Assembly (NCBI GenBank): GCA_036785705.1
Contig: JAWUZG010000084.1
Coordinates: 11,669,501-11,733,500 of the forward strand
Reading direction: 5' to 3'
Origin: Acanthornis magna
Lineage: Eukaryota > Chordata > Aves > Passeriformes > Acanthizidae
DNA length: 64,000 bases
Shown piece by piece: positions 13,431 through 26,466 of this stretch (its first letter is position 1; every line of letters starts with the position of its first letter). A program made the position numbers and the translations under genes. The notes under the pieces were generated by a model that saw nothing but the letters and a program-made list of their open reading frames with translations, had not been told where the DNA came from and did not search any database.

Positions 13431-16400
13431 GTACTAAGGATTCGAAGGACACAGAGGCATCAAGCCAGCTTCTACTCCAAAATGCAGAGATCCTACATTT
13501 GAAGAACATGCATCTGGCCTTCATTAAATCTTAAATGGTCCAATGTGGAGTCAGAGTGGGGGGCAGGGAGGGAGCTAACACACTCCACACTGAACAGGGG
13601 ACATTCAGGCAACAGGATGTTTTGCTTTGAAGAGGTTTCTGATCGGGAAGTGTCTTATCCAACACACGCATACTGCAGCATCACTAGGACTGTATATGGC
13701 CCTGGGTGCTTATGTAGGACAGATAGCCTCCAGCAAATTGGCCTCAAAATTTATCATGGTGGTCATCACACACTTTAGGATGGTAGCCAGGGGGGCAGGC
13801 CAAGCAAGGAGACTCGAAACTCAGTCATGAAAATATGATGAGATGGTCTTTCACCCTGCCAAAAGGAGGAACTGCACTCAAACATATTGCCAACCCATCA
13901 AAAGCAGATCTCAGAGCATGGGTAGGCTGGAGAAATGAGGTGTCAACATACATCCTTTCCCTCCACAATGCTGAAGGCATGACAATCTTTCCCCCAAGGA
14001 CCCAAGAATAAATGGGAAATTAATTAAACAAACACACTACAAAGATCTATGTTTCCTCCAAGAGGGAAGAGCATCCCCTGCCTGGAAGACACAGGGGTGG
14101 CAGATTGAGTGAGAGTTTCAGTCTGGCTCATAAGAATCAGAGTCCATCTGCAAGCGTGGCTATGAGTGTACATGGAAGGGTGATTCAGCACATATGAATA
14201 TGTACATAGGTGGGTCGCTGAGCACGCAGCTGAGTGTGCTTGCGTGGGCAGCAAAGCACATGGCAGAATTATCAGGACACAAGCAGTCTGTGGATAAACA
14301 AGTGTGTCAGAAGTGAAAGGACACAGTAGAGCAAGGGGTGTGTTTGGAGGAAGAAGTCAAGAACTGTACCAACTTCTGTCTTCCATTAAATCTGGAACAT
14401 CCCCTCGCTTTGCTGTGGCACAGCAGCCTACAGGGAGAAGCCGCCACTAGCTTGTATCTCGTTGGTGGCATCAGATGGTGACACTTGCACTGATTTGGTG
14501 CTCAGAAATGGGGCAGACCCCGGGTTGACCTCACCACTAAATGAGCAGAATAGGAGCTGTGGGAAATGATGCTGTAAACAGGAAGGCATGAGATAAATAA
14601 GAGATGGGAACAGAAGAGATCCATTTAAAGTGGCAGCTGCTTTTTAGCTTCATTTCACCTCTTCTGCTCAGCTAGAAATCAAGGCTCACCCTCTTTTTTG
14701 CTCTCCTGTCAGAACAATATACACTTACAACTCTTCCCTAGCTGATGCAAAGTTTGCTGCATGCCCCTGTTAACACCACAGCTAAAGGTGTCCACGAAAC
14801 TGGGGAGAACACGTCTACATGCTCCAGCAACTTGAAGAATACTGGGAACAAGGTTTCCAGCTAGTTCCTGTCTTAGAAGAGCCAAAGTTGCTAAGTGCAA
14901 CATGACAGTGCCCAGCGATCTCCCCTCCACCTCCTCCAGTGGAGGTTGTTCTAGGTGCTGGACAATCATGTGATGTAAGGTGGGGCCTCTCCTAAACACT
15001 TAGGGCAGTCAGAGGCAACAAAATACATCCGGGAGGAGTGACCAAGGTAGTCTAGCAGAACAGAGGGAAGAAGAGGGAATAAGTTCTCTCCTAGTTCCAT
15101 CCAGGATTAGGTGTCTTAGGAACTGAACCTTGCTCAGCATCAGTCCAGCCTCAACTGATGCAATCTGTGCCTTTCAGGGACAGTGCTCTGCCCTGGTGGT
15201 CTCAGAAGAGAGATCAGTCCTTAGCATCTGCAGCCTGATGCAGCTCTAATTTTAAGCCACTTTTAGCATAGCAAATCTACATTTAGACATTAGACATCCA
15301 CAGTCCTGTGTTCCCACTCCCAGGTCAAAACCACACTTTTCCCATTCTGATGGCCTAACAACAAGTAAAAAAGGATGGAGAACCTTTTGGTCAGCCTAAG
15401 CATTTTTGTTTCCTCAGAACTGATGTTCCTTGACTAGAATGAGATTTTAGCCCTGCAATTTCTGATCACTCCTGCTGGCAACTTTCCCTTCGCTCGACTC
15501 TCCCTGATCTCTTTCATTAGTGAAGCGGCAGAAGGCTGTGCCCTACAATTCCAGGGCAAAATACAGAACTGCCACAGGACAGTGTAGAAGGGATCAGCCC
15601 CATTTATCTGGAGCAGAAAAAAAAAAGCCAAACCAAACCAACTCAGCCCTGTTACAGAAACCCAGTTAAGTACACAAGCTAAATAAAACACAATTAGGTT
15701 TCCTTTGGCCAGCCTGGAACATATGGTATTCGTCAGCCAGTCGTGTTCCTCTCTCAGTTCTGGCAGGAGATAGCTAACTTGTTCCAAGCACTGAGAAAGC
15801 TCCTGGAAAGTCAGCATGCTGAGCAAACTTTTGGAGGGGGGCTAGCTGGGGATATAATAGCTCACACAGACACAGATTTGACAGCATTTCTTCCACATTG
15901 TTCAGTGCAGCTCTAGGTTACAATGCCTCTGGCTTTAGTACATTCCTGTTTCACATTGTTCCCACTGGTATTGCATCTGTAAGTCCTCATTTGCTAAGCA
16001 CACACACAGTTTGTGGATTGAGGGCTCCTATCAAGTAGGAAGACACAGGTGTGGAAGGAAGAGAGGTTCCTATGGGTTTGGGCTCTTAAAGAAATCCCAA
16101 AACAACTAATTGTTTCAATGAACAGCACAGCAAGACCTTTCTTACACTACCTTTCCCATGTAGGCTGGAAATGCCTGCTGCCATCCCAGAATGGATTGGT
16201 GAGCACTTCCCCAGCAAGAAAAGGACAATAAGTACTGTGGTGTCATAGAGATTGGTGGCTGAAGAAAGGAATAGCCTCTGAATTTGGTCATCAACCAGAT
16301 AACTGCATGAGGAGTCTGGCTCTGTGCTAGGAATAGTCTGCTCTGCTGCAGTTTACAAAGCAGTTAGCAAAGAGCTGATTCACAGAGGGATGAGCCCATG

Positions 16401-17059
16401 TTTTAATACAAGGAACTGGAAACCGTCCTGCGGTACGGTAATATTTGCAAAACAACTGCCACAGCAAAATCAGTAATGTCTATGGGAAAAGGAAGCTGAT
16501 AAAGGACTACTGATTTATTCCAGTTTCAGACTGGAAGTGAGCAGAGTGCTTCCCACTGCACAGTCTAGGCCTGCATGAGAGTTTCAGCTGCTTTTTGAGT
16601 CCTCACAGTTCAGCCTCATCATTGCCAGGGTTGGTCTGACATCTCTTGCATAGGTTTGCTTGGTCTGCGGGGAGGCCTTTCGTAAGCAAGAAAGCCAATT
16701 TATTTCCTCCAGTGGAGTTTCAAGCCAGCACTGCCTCCAAGTTTCTGCACTACCTGTTATCTTCCCATATACAGTTGGCCTCACTGCATATCTGTTTCTC
16801 CCCTCTCCCTGTTGATGGACAACCTGGTTGGCTCAGGTCACTACAGCCTCAGCCTAGTTTTCTTCAGGCAGTGAAAAAGTGGGAAATATGTAAAATAGAG
16901 CAAGAGGATTTCTTCTGATAATTCCTGTGCTCTTTGGTCCACCTGTCTGCTGCCAGAGTCTGGCTTCATTCCTCATTTACCTGCTAGGCACAGCCACTCT
17001 TGTTCCATCATTGCAGGAGACCAGGGTACTTCAACTCCCTAGCACATGGCTTATCAGTG

Positions 17060-17870
17060 ACATTCTTGCCACATCAGGAGCACTTCAGAACTACATGGGC
17101 TTTTTTACCTGCTTCTTGTAATCCTATGCTCTTTGTAGCAGGAGGTATTCCCTCACTTCCATTTCCAGCTTTTTGCCATCCAAGATCTGGCTTAGGCAAT
17201 AAGCTTTGGCATTCACCATCGACACACTTGTCAAGTATACTGGAATTAAACGCATCAGGAAAGCATTTTCCACCCTTTTGGGTTGCTATTATGAACCAGC
17301 CACACTTGCCATGATCACCATCTACGCACTGGGGCACATGAAGGACTGAAGTGTTTGCAGAAAACCTTGCATCTGTTTCTCTTAGAGGACTGCTTTAGCC
17401 CCACCACATTCAGAAATTTTGCTGCAATTCACAGCTCCAGTGTGGCATTTCTTTGGGATTATCCATGTGCCCTTGCTCAGCTCATCTCTTCCACACTCTG
17501 GCCTAACAGATGTGTTGCTCTTGCTCTACCTGGAGCGATTCTCCACCAAGGTTAATGGGCGTAGCACACTGCTCACAATTATTTTTGGCACAAGCTTCAC
17601 CAGTGCAGCCAGACAAGCCACCTGCATTTTGCAGGGAGGGTCCAGCTGAAGTTTGGTCTCAGGAACTGAAGAATCTACTGCAGCTTCATCCTTCCAGAAC
17701 ATCATCTATCACCCCCTTAGGAGCTCCGTGGAGTGAAGCAACAGTGCATCACCATCCCCTCCCCACAGCAAGGAGACAAGTGTGGCTGGCTTTTGTTCTT
17801 ATCCACATCACAGACTTCAGTGGAGCCTGGTCACTGGGGCCATTCATCTCTTTTTCTCTCAGGTCCTGCT
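17060..17870 (-). pseudogene. Cysteine-codon-rich, interrupted coding-like stretch (unidentified, tentative)
   Basis: I do not recognise this as a named gene. On the minus strand several short open pieces are unusually rich in Cys: around 17790-17740 SPCCGEGMVMHCC; around 17625-17550 SGCTGEACAKNNCEQC; around 17490-17385 a piece with KKCHTGAVNCSKISEC; and at 17337-17200 CVDGDHGKCGW, GGKCFPDAF and DKCVDGECQ. They fall in more than one frame and are separated by stops, so no intact protein is possible. The spacing faintly recalls extracellular disulfide-rich modules (for example ADAM cysteine-rich or VWD-associated modules), but no family assignment is safe. It may equally be a chance composition effect. 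Confidence 0.15.
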
Positions 17871-19159
17871 CTGCAATACCCTCCTGGGCTTTCCTCATCC
17901 ATCATTACTGGCAACTTCATCTCTGTCCCTTGCTGGGCACTTCCTCCCCTTGCCTTTGAATCAAAGGGGGATTTTTCCCCTTCCTCAAAGGAGCTTGTAA
18001 CACTTACTGCATGGTATTGGAATCTCTGGACTGAACAGAGACACAGTTCAACAAAATTAGGCTTTCATCTTCCTCACAGTAGGAAACTGGTCGTACTGTA
18101 GCAGTCTCCGTTTTCCTGTTTAAACCATCCCGTCTTCCTAAGACTCTGTCCTCAGTGACAGAGTAGCTGAGGCACATGGCTTCTGGAACAGGAGACGGCA
18201 GTTGCCAAAGGTTGTTTGCAAAGCCATTCAAAGCAAGAGGGGACTTCACAGTGTTCCAATCAGTGAGCAGAGTTACAGCATTTGGCTCCTTCCTGCAGTC
18301 TCCCACTATCTCTCATTAACACTGGTTTACTACTGCTCCTCTGGGAGCAAAGGGAAATTTCACTGGCTTCCAGGACAGAGCTTTCTAATGCAAACCTGGT
18401 GCAATGTCCCTGCATGCCCTATTCCAGGCTCTATGACTTCACCAGAGCCACAGCAGAACACAGCACCCCCTCGGAGTGCTACTTTCAACACCATAGGACT
18501 CCTTGTATTATTTAGGTTATCTCACACGTTGGAAAGTATCACACAGTATTTTACAGGTCTCCAAAACTGTTCAACAGATAAACAACGAAACCACACACGC
18601 ACAGACATCTCAAAGGGCACCGTTATGTTGCCTAAGCCTGTGCTGACAGTTTTCAACCTGCCATGCATCCAGAATTCCTCCCCTTCCCTGTTAGTTCATT
18701 GAAGCCACACAATTTTACATGAAAGAGTGTGGTGCCAAATATTCAGGGCTGCCCAGCACGGGTTGCTCTTTGGCACGATCCAGATAGGCACAGCAGACAA
18801 GCTGCTCTTTCATGCAGCAGTGAGGGGAGCTCTCAAAGATGGACATGTGCAAACATATGCCACGTTTGTTTTCTTGTACTGGCGTTACTCAGTAGTATCT
18901 GCTACGGGGGAAGCACTTCTATGCTGTGAAAACACCTAAGCACAAACATTACTTTTATGTATGTGAACAGAAGAATTTGAGAGCCTGTGTTAGCCACTTG
19001 TAAATGAGTGTGCCCACCTCGCTTGAAAAGCTGGCGCAGCATGCAAGTAAACGTAAGCATAATAAAAAATAATAGGAAACAGACAGGCAATAGAATTAAG
19101 AGCAGCAGCCAGCTGGGATCTTCTAACCAGTGACATCAAGGGATTGCTGAGGTAATACA
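17871..19159. other. Gene-free sequence
   Basis: A minus-strand frame of 100 codons at 18004-18306 lies in the same reading frame as two of the cysteine-rich pieces at 17060-17690. It includes LNGFANNLWQLPSP and has no recognised family. It might belong to the same decayed unit or be chance. Nothing else was seen. Confidence 0.55.
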
Positions 19160-19705
19160 CTGATGGGTTTTAAATTAACTGTAACCACTCAGGAAAAAGA
19201 TCTAGGCGTCACTGCGGACAGCTCAATGAAAACATCTGCTCTGTGCACAGAGGCCATCAGGAAAAAAAGAACCAAAAAATGTTAGGTTGAATAGGATAAA
19301 GAACAATACCAAAAATGTTATAAATGCCACCACACAAATCAATGACACATTCACACTTTGAGAATGAGCTGAAGCCTGCTCGCCCATTTCAGAGCAGGGA
19401 TAACAGGAACAGAGGCCAGAGAAGGATGCCAAAAAATCGTTAGAGGCACAGAAAGGTTTCCAAGGTTGTTGGGAGGAAAGATTAAGGTCCAAATAGTTCA
19501 ATAGCTTGCACTAGAAGTGTATAAAATGATGAGTGTGACAGGGTGAATGGGAAAACCTTTACTTTCTTATGCTAAAGAAATGGTGGTCACCTAAAAACAC
19601 TCCAAAAACATTATTACAACAGGAAAAATAAAGCACATCAATATTTTGCAGATTGCCCAGTTAACATGTGGAGCTTGATGCCACAGGGCGCCAGAGAGTT
19701 AAGCT
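19160..19705 (+). mobile_element. Ancient amniote-type CR1 LINE fragment
   Basis: The sequence keeps the DNA of a CR1 reverse-transcriptase C-terminus and 3' region of the type abundant in turtles and crocodilians rather than the young avian type: taaccactcaggaaaaagat, ctaggcgtcactgcggacag, ctcaatgaaaacatctgctc, then gtataaaatgatgagtgtga and acatgtggagcttgatgcca. Frameshifts and stops are frequent. Its boundaries are soft because of divergence. The assignment is by recognition of the phrase order, not by a database search. Confidence 0.8.
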
Positions 19706-22028
19706 CTCACCAGACTGCCATCACACAACAGTGAATGGAATGTATAGGATACACACGTGCTGCCAGGCTCAAGTGCCTGGGCAGGCACTGAACTCCTGGG
19801 CTAGGAAGAGACAGAGAAACCAATGGCAATGAAGAAAACCAGGGAGGAACTTGATACTGGCCGGGCTGCTAGGAGAAGGTGAAGGAGAAAAAGGTGCCTG
19901 GAAAAGGAAAATGAGAGATAAACCTCATGGAACAATCTGGAAAAAGGTAAGGGAGGTATTTTGTGGGATTTCATCCTTCACTCTCCAAGTGATAGAAGGG
20001 GACAATTTTTTAAGGTACTGCTAGGCTGCGTCAGAGCATACGCCTCAGTCCTCTAACAAAAGGAAAAATGGAATATGCTGACCACAGGTGAATGTTTACA
20101 ACTGCAGACAGCTGGGCTGCAGACAGAACAGCCAAGCCATGAAGAGCTGCCCCATCCAACCCTGTTGTGTTATGCTCCAAATGCCAACATTCTGGTCCAT
20201 CCCCTTTCCCTTCGCATCCCGGTTCACCATTCAAATTTCCAAAATAAACACCTGAATATCCTGTAGATGGGGAATTTCAGGCAGCGTGGAGTATTTTCAG
20301 TCTATGGTTTGATTTAGACTGGCAGTTGTACACATTTTGAGCAACATGAGGAAAAAGTATTTTTTCCTAGGTTATTCACTATGCCTCCAGCCCCACCATC
20401 CTGGAGCCTCATGGTCTAAGTATATCTAAGAAAGCTGGGGTTTTCTCCACCAGGGACTTACGACAGCACAAAGCCTCATCAGGTGCCTCCAACTCAGCAA
20501 ATACCTCTGCTATGGCAAAGCTTGCACAGCACTGTGCACAATCTGAGCAGGTACTTAAGTACAAGGGCCAACGAACCTCTTCAGACAGCATGTTTGCTTA
20601 TAAGGGTCATCCTGGTCTCCACATGGCTCTAATTTCCTTTTCATGAGTGAGCATATAGACAAGGACAGCAGAAATGGACCCTTATGGCCACTGAAATAGA
20701 GCAATTTTTCCTCCATGTTCAGGGAGTTCACTCAAGTTCTCCCCAGCTGCAGTAACAAGAGCAGTTGGGGTGGTAATGTGAACACATGGGAAGCATTAAA
20801 GCACAACACCACACAGCATTTTGGCCCATCCAGACTACTCATGTATTACAGAGCACGAGGTCACCTGCTCCTCTGTCCATCAATGTGCCCATGCAGGGCT
20901 TTCCTCTGCTTATGCAGGCCTGACACTGGAGTTTTTTGCTCCACTATGCGTGGCTGGTAGTGTGGATCCCTAGTCAGGCACACCAACATGGGCCTGAACT
21001 GGAAATGTGTCACCAGGCAAGCCACCATACAGATTTATGGTAGTGGATGTACTGGCACACGCACATCAAGGAGCAGTCCTAGTCCTGGAATGAGACCATC
21101 TGTCCCCAAAGGCATGGCTCTTGCCAATCTTTAGCCTTGGAAACAGCAGATGAGTAAGAACTTGCCCTATAGTCCGTATAGTTCTGGGACAGTGGGACTT
21201 TTTTCCTCCTTCCCCTCCCCTTCACCTACCCTTCTCCCAGGAAGCACAGAGCATCACAACCAGAAATAAAATCAACAATGATGCAAAACACCCAGATAAT
21301 GCCATGGCTACTCACACAACTTTTGACATCAAGCTGCCTGCTCCTGGCTTCCCTTTCCAGCCTGGGAAGCAGGAGCCCTAGCACAGTAACCACAGCACAT
21401 ATCACCCATTGCTCCAGCTGCTTTCCTCCACACCTACTCCTAATCCCACCCGCCCTCCCTCCCCACGACTGCTCTGCCAGTGGGGAACCCCACCACCAAC
21501 ACACTGTGCACACAACATAATAAAGCAACAGAGTCCAGTGTTAAGCAAGGCTTTTATGTGCAGCCAGCATTTCGAAAGGCACAGTACATGCTGTATGCTC
21601 GGTGCTGTGAGACTCCAAGACTGAATTCTCCAGTGTTTTAGGAAAAAGGTAAGGCAGGAGGAGAGTGTGAGAGGGGGGAACAGACCAAGCTTTGTGGAAT
21701 TCTTTTTAAGAGTGTATGCATGACTGTATAAAAGGACATTTTTTTTCCTGACCTCAAAGAGACAATATTATTTCACACAGACCTGTTTCCAAGAGCAGCC
21801 AAGCTATTTCTACATGAACCAGTGCCTGGTTGAGGCAGTGACTGTGAAGGGGAAACCCTCTCTCCAAGTACGACATGGAAATTCCTTGACCTCAGCTGCA
21901 AAGCCAATCAACACGCGTGCAATGGGCCAATGAAAAAGAAATTAAAATACCAGAGTGGCCACCACAGATGAGGGCAGGTGTGTAAGGGAGAAGGCACAGC
22001 CTGCCTTTTCCAGTCAAAAGGCCTGAAG

Positions 22029-22087
22029 GGGAAAAAAAAAAAAAAACCCAAGAGAAAAAAACAAACAAAAAAACCCCAAAAAAACAC
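22029..22087 (+). repeat. A-rich low-complexity repeat
   Basis: An A-run interrupted by C and G residues (aaaaaacccaagag, aaaaacaaacaaaaaaaccc). It is simple-sequence DNA without coding potential. Confidence 0.9.
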
Positions 22088-23956
22088 AGGGACATGCCAG
22101 GCTGGGAATAAGAGGAAAGCAGGGCAAAACCAAGGGCATTGAGACATTGGTTAGAAAAGCAAAGATGTAAAATGCCAGGCAAACAGGTTCTGAATCACAT
22201 TCTACAGCCTGAAGGTAGAAAGGCAGGGCAAACAGGCATGGAAGGCAGAAATAAATATTTATTTTAAGCCATGCTATCATTTGCTGTGCTTTACGGAAAA
22301 GTTTGGGTGTTCACGATGAGCCCAGACAGAGCCAAATAAGTTCATCATCAGTCTAGACCTGGTCACACCAAGTAGTGACTACACCACAGACCTGTACCCT
22401 ACTCTAAAGCTGTGTTTGCTTCCTCCAGGCCACTGGAGGAAACACCTCCAGAGTGAAACTATTTTTCCTGACTGACATTAAGGACACACCAACATACTGC
22501 CTCCAGCAAGAGTCCCACAAACAAGTCACCATAGGATAAAGAGCTTAAACAGCAATAACTGACCCATGTTAGCTTCCAAGTCAAGGGAGACATAGCCCTT
22601 TACTTCTTTCTTGGAGAGCTGGATATCGCAAACTAAAGTATCTGAACCCTAGAAAACGCTTGTGATCAGGGCTGAACCCTTTAGGATAGGCAAAGCAGCA
22701 TTTCCCCCCACAGCAAAAAACTGATATGTACCACAACAGCTCCACAGCTCTGCAATGGGATTAAACATGCTCTACATTCAGGTCACTCGGTGTGAACGTG
22801 AGCTCACGGCACTCCTGTAACACACCAGATGCACAGTCTGCTCTCTCCATGGGATAGATGTCAGTCAGAAGGGATCTCCCACTGCCAGAATAATTTGTCT
22901 TTTTCATGGCCTGCTCCCAAGTTAACAGTGGGAAAGATGACTGCAAGGTCTGGGCCACAGACCTTCCAAGCAACCTGCATGAAGCAGAACAGCAAACACA
23001 AGAAGTACTAGTGGCATCCATAGGTCAGTTTAGGTACGGACACAGGGACAGGGATACACAGCTGCATCAGGGCCATGAGCCTCTTCTATGACCAGCCATG
23101 AATACAAGCCACAGCTACAAGCCTTATTATAACTGTGTCTATATTTAGGAGAAGTAACTAAGAGCAGTTCATATACTTTCACCCTTTTCAGAGTCCCAAG
23201 AAACTCAACAAGAGTGACATGCAGTGCAGGCAACAAGTTTGCTGGTGCCTAGATACTCTGAATTAAAAGATAAAAGCCATCAGGTCCAAATGAGCTCCGA
23301 GCCCCAAGACCTAAAACTGCGTCAAAACACAGTACATCCTCAATGAGTTCTCAGAAACCCCAAACTGCTGCAGTTTCAGTATCTGCTGGGTTTTTCCAGG
23401 GAAAGACAAGCCTTTGAAAAACAAGAGTGACATCCAAGGAACTTGATTCTTACTGAATCTCCAACACAGGCTTCTTTGAATGCAACACCAGTCTGGAATA
23501 TATGGCCTTTCCTATTAGACATCTAGAGGAATCGTGGATACCGATCCAATCTCTCCTCTTCTCCCTTGGTCACCTACCCCTCTCCTGCTAACGTCAAACT
23601 TTCCAAGGTCCCCCAGTGCTCGTGGTCTAGGACAGAAACGTATTTATTAGGTCAAAATGAACAGAGTGTGCATGAATTAGAAAATGAGACCAGTCTGTTC
23701 AGCTAGGGTTGGGCAAGCTTGTTTTGCCTGATTTAGAGGCCATTCAAACATTGTGGGTTTGAACATTACTGCATTAGTGTTTCACTTAGGAAAAACTGTG
23801 AAAAAAAAAAAGAAAGGTGAAGAGAAGGGGAAAAAATCCAATGGAAACATAAATACTGTATAACGTATATGGGGTCTCCACTTGTGCCAGCACAGATCTT
23901 CTAAGTCCTAACACATTGCACAGGCTTCCCGTCAGCTAGAAGTTTCTTCAGTATTT

Positions 23957-23989
23957 AAAAAAAAAAAAAAAAAAAAAAATCCTAAATCA
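23957..23989 (+). repeat. A33 homopolymer
   Basis: Thirty-three consecutive A, the longest homopolymer of the window. No recognisable retroposed gene or SINE body was found upstream, and I could not identify a target-site duplication, so it is called a simple repeat rather than a retroposon tail. Its true length may be uncertain in the assembly. Confidence 0.93.
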
Positions 23990-25779
23990 CCATAAAGAGA
24001 TGGAACAGGTCAAAAGAGATAGACATACATGCCAGCAACAGCTGGTCCTAAACTCTGACCTGCCTTCGTTTAGACTTCAAAATCAAGATCAGAGAACTAA
24101 TTTGCAAAGCTCCAAGTCCCTCAGACCACCTTGGGTGAATCACAACAGCCTTCTACATCAACAGGGCATGCTGCAAACCCTCCACAGCTCCTGCAGTTGG
24201 TTCATTAGCTTTCTCCATCCCTCAGCTGCACTTGGCTGCATGTAGGACTCCCAACAGCCCAGCTTTCTGGAGATAATTAGCACTGGTCATTTTACATCCC
24301 TCTGGGGACAGGACCACCTGATAGGCCCCATTATATTAGTGCCCACCAACCAAAGAACAAGGCCTTCAGGTTCCACAGCTAACTCCATCAGAGGACAGCT
24401 GGTCTCTTCCCAAACTTCACCTCAACGGCAGCAGAGGGGAAAGGTGTGAGACATCCTTAGCGCAGGGACTAAAAGCAAGCAGAGGACACGTGATGAAAGA
24501 GAAAATTGGACACCAGGGAAGAAACGTAAGGTACTGAAGGAACAAGGCAACAAGTCTCTCCTTGCCAATCTGACTACTTTAAACCACCTCCTCTGTCACA
24601 CATCTCCATTTCAAAAGAAAAAAAACCACAAGGAATCAAGTGTAAACCAAACTGAGAATAGCCTACCTCCAGAGGCATTTTCTCCACATCCTAAAGGTTG
24701 ATTTAGGTGAAAACAGAGACAAGAAACAAAGAGGCATGAGGCTGGCAATGGACGCTTCTTACCTACCTGCAAACAAGATCCAGTAGCAGAGAACATGGCC
24801 TGACTGAGCAGCTCTCCCACCACCAGCGACCTGCAGCCTTCATCACGAGATCTGCTCAGCCCCAGAGACCTCACTCAGGTGATTAACTCCACCTAAAACA
24901 CCATTCCTTCCTCCTCCCCCTTCTCCATCAAGCACTTTAAAGCCCCACAGCTGTGTGGGCTCATCCTCTGCTCCCATTTACACCTGGGCTACACTCCTCA
25001 CTAGCAGGTCCCATAAGCTGCACCACTGAGAAAGAGAGAGAGGTTGTGTTTGTACCAAGAAACCACAGACAAGGAGCCACCACGACCATGTTGGGCCATC
25101 TTTTCACCCTGGCTCTGGGCCCCTTGTGCCCAGAGGATACTTTCAAGACAAGCACAGTTACACAGATGTCAGCAGGACTGCCCCAGCCCTGCCCTTGCCT
25201 GCAGTGCAAAGGAAGGTGCTGTGAGCCCTATATGGCAATGACCCCACACAGGAGGAATCCCTTTTCTTCTCCATAACATCTCTGACTTCCCCCCACCTAA
25301 TCTATATTTTTTTTCCGGCCCATGTATACTTTCCAGCTCGTTTCCTCTTGCGGTTCTCATTTCCCGCTCCTAGGAGGTGAGCTCATGCGTTTCTCAATTA
25401 CCAGCCAAAGAAAGAGAGAGGGAGAAAGCAATCTTACGGAAACAGATGAAGTCATGCCTGTATAAGGCCACATTACAGCTTGTGCTCACAGAGCCATGAT
25501 GCAGACATTGCTGCACCCCAAACTTGGCAGGGCAGCCCAGCTTCCCGGTCCATAGCTGAAGTCGCTCTCCTTGTGCCAAGGGAAGATGCTTCGCCAACAC
25601 GCAGGGCGTGTGGAGTATGTTTGTCTCACTGGCTCTTCCCTCTCATCCCCCCTTCACCCCTGCTTTCGATCCTACCGCCCTTTTGTCCACCCCCAGTGAT
25701 CCCCATGGATCTTTGACTCATTCACAGCACGCCACTGAGTCAATAGTGAGCCCACAGACCATGTGCAACGCTCCCAGCA

Positions 25780-26130
25780 CTGTGCGCTCTGCCTACGGCT
25801 ATGCGGACGCCGGAGAAGTTACACTAGGGAAATCTAAAGGCAATTAAAAGCATAATACAAGTGGTTGTTTAGAAAAGGTGGTGGGGAGGAGAGAATAAAA
25901 TTAAAATAAATAAAGGAATGTTTTAATGAGTGCAGCAGTGAAAGCAGGATTAGAGGTGCCTGAATGGCATCTCTATATTTCCCGTATGGAAGGGAGGGCC
26001 GCCCAGCGCAACCAGAGCTGACAAAAAAAATTAGCTGGGCCTCAGGCTCAGAGAAACATTTGGCTAGAAAGGAAAGAAGGTAATTGCTGCAAATGTAGAC
26101 TAATTCAGGAAGCAGCCTGCCCTACACGGG
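25780..26130. promoter_or_regulatory. Candidate conserved non-coding element (CpG cluster beside AT-rich homeodomain-like sites)
   Basis: A small CpG cluster (ctacggctatgcggacgccg, 25792-25811) is followed by AT-rich sequence with AATTAAAA and ATAAAATTAAAAT motifs of the homeodomain-binding type. A second GC block follows (gggagggccgcccagcgcaa, about 25991-26010), then aattcagg. This abrupt alternation without repeats is typical of vertebrate enhancers, but conservation cannot be tested here. Confidence 0.25.
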
Positions 26131-26466
26131 CCAGTTCTTGTGCCACTAGAGTGCTATGGACACTTCATGAGTGCTGGCTTGAGGAGTGGAAAAAAAGCAC
26201 AGGGAAATACTAGGAAAAAACAAAACAAAACAAGACAGAAAACAACAAATTTCTCCTTCTCGCAGTTCACACGTGCTTAGTATTTTTCTTCCCTTGCCTC
26301 TCGCTCCCCAAGGACACTTAGAATCTGCTGGGGGTCCTACTCAGTCTATCCGATGGCCATGGAGAGAGCGATCTCAATGGCTCCCAAAGTGTGGACCATA
26401 CTCCTCCCTTCCCCCTGCCCCAGGAGAGGAATGGGCTGAAAGGTGAGGCGCAGGGCACGGAGGATG

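Larger units (their letters stand above)
9714..17059. other. Gene-free sequence
   Basis: Apart from the (CA)13 microsatellite, a 21-bp duplication and the doubtful open stretch at 13215-13430, this is unique non-coding sequence. No splice-supported exon was found on either strand. Confidence 0.65.
19706..26466. other. Gene-free sequence
   Basis: Mostly unique sequence with A-rich repeats at 22029-22087 and 23957-23989, a C/T-rich tract at about 21198-21240 and the candidate regulatory block at 25780-26130. No coding exon was supported. Confidence 0.7.

Noticed and set aside
17510..17959. 149-codon plus-strand open frame
   Set aside because: It overlaps the minus-strand cysteine-rich stretch and shows no domain. 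At most one strand could be real, and the minus strand looks less random.
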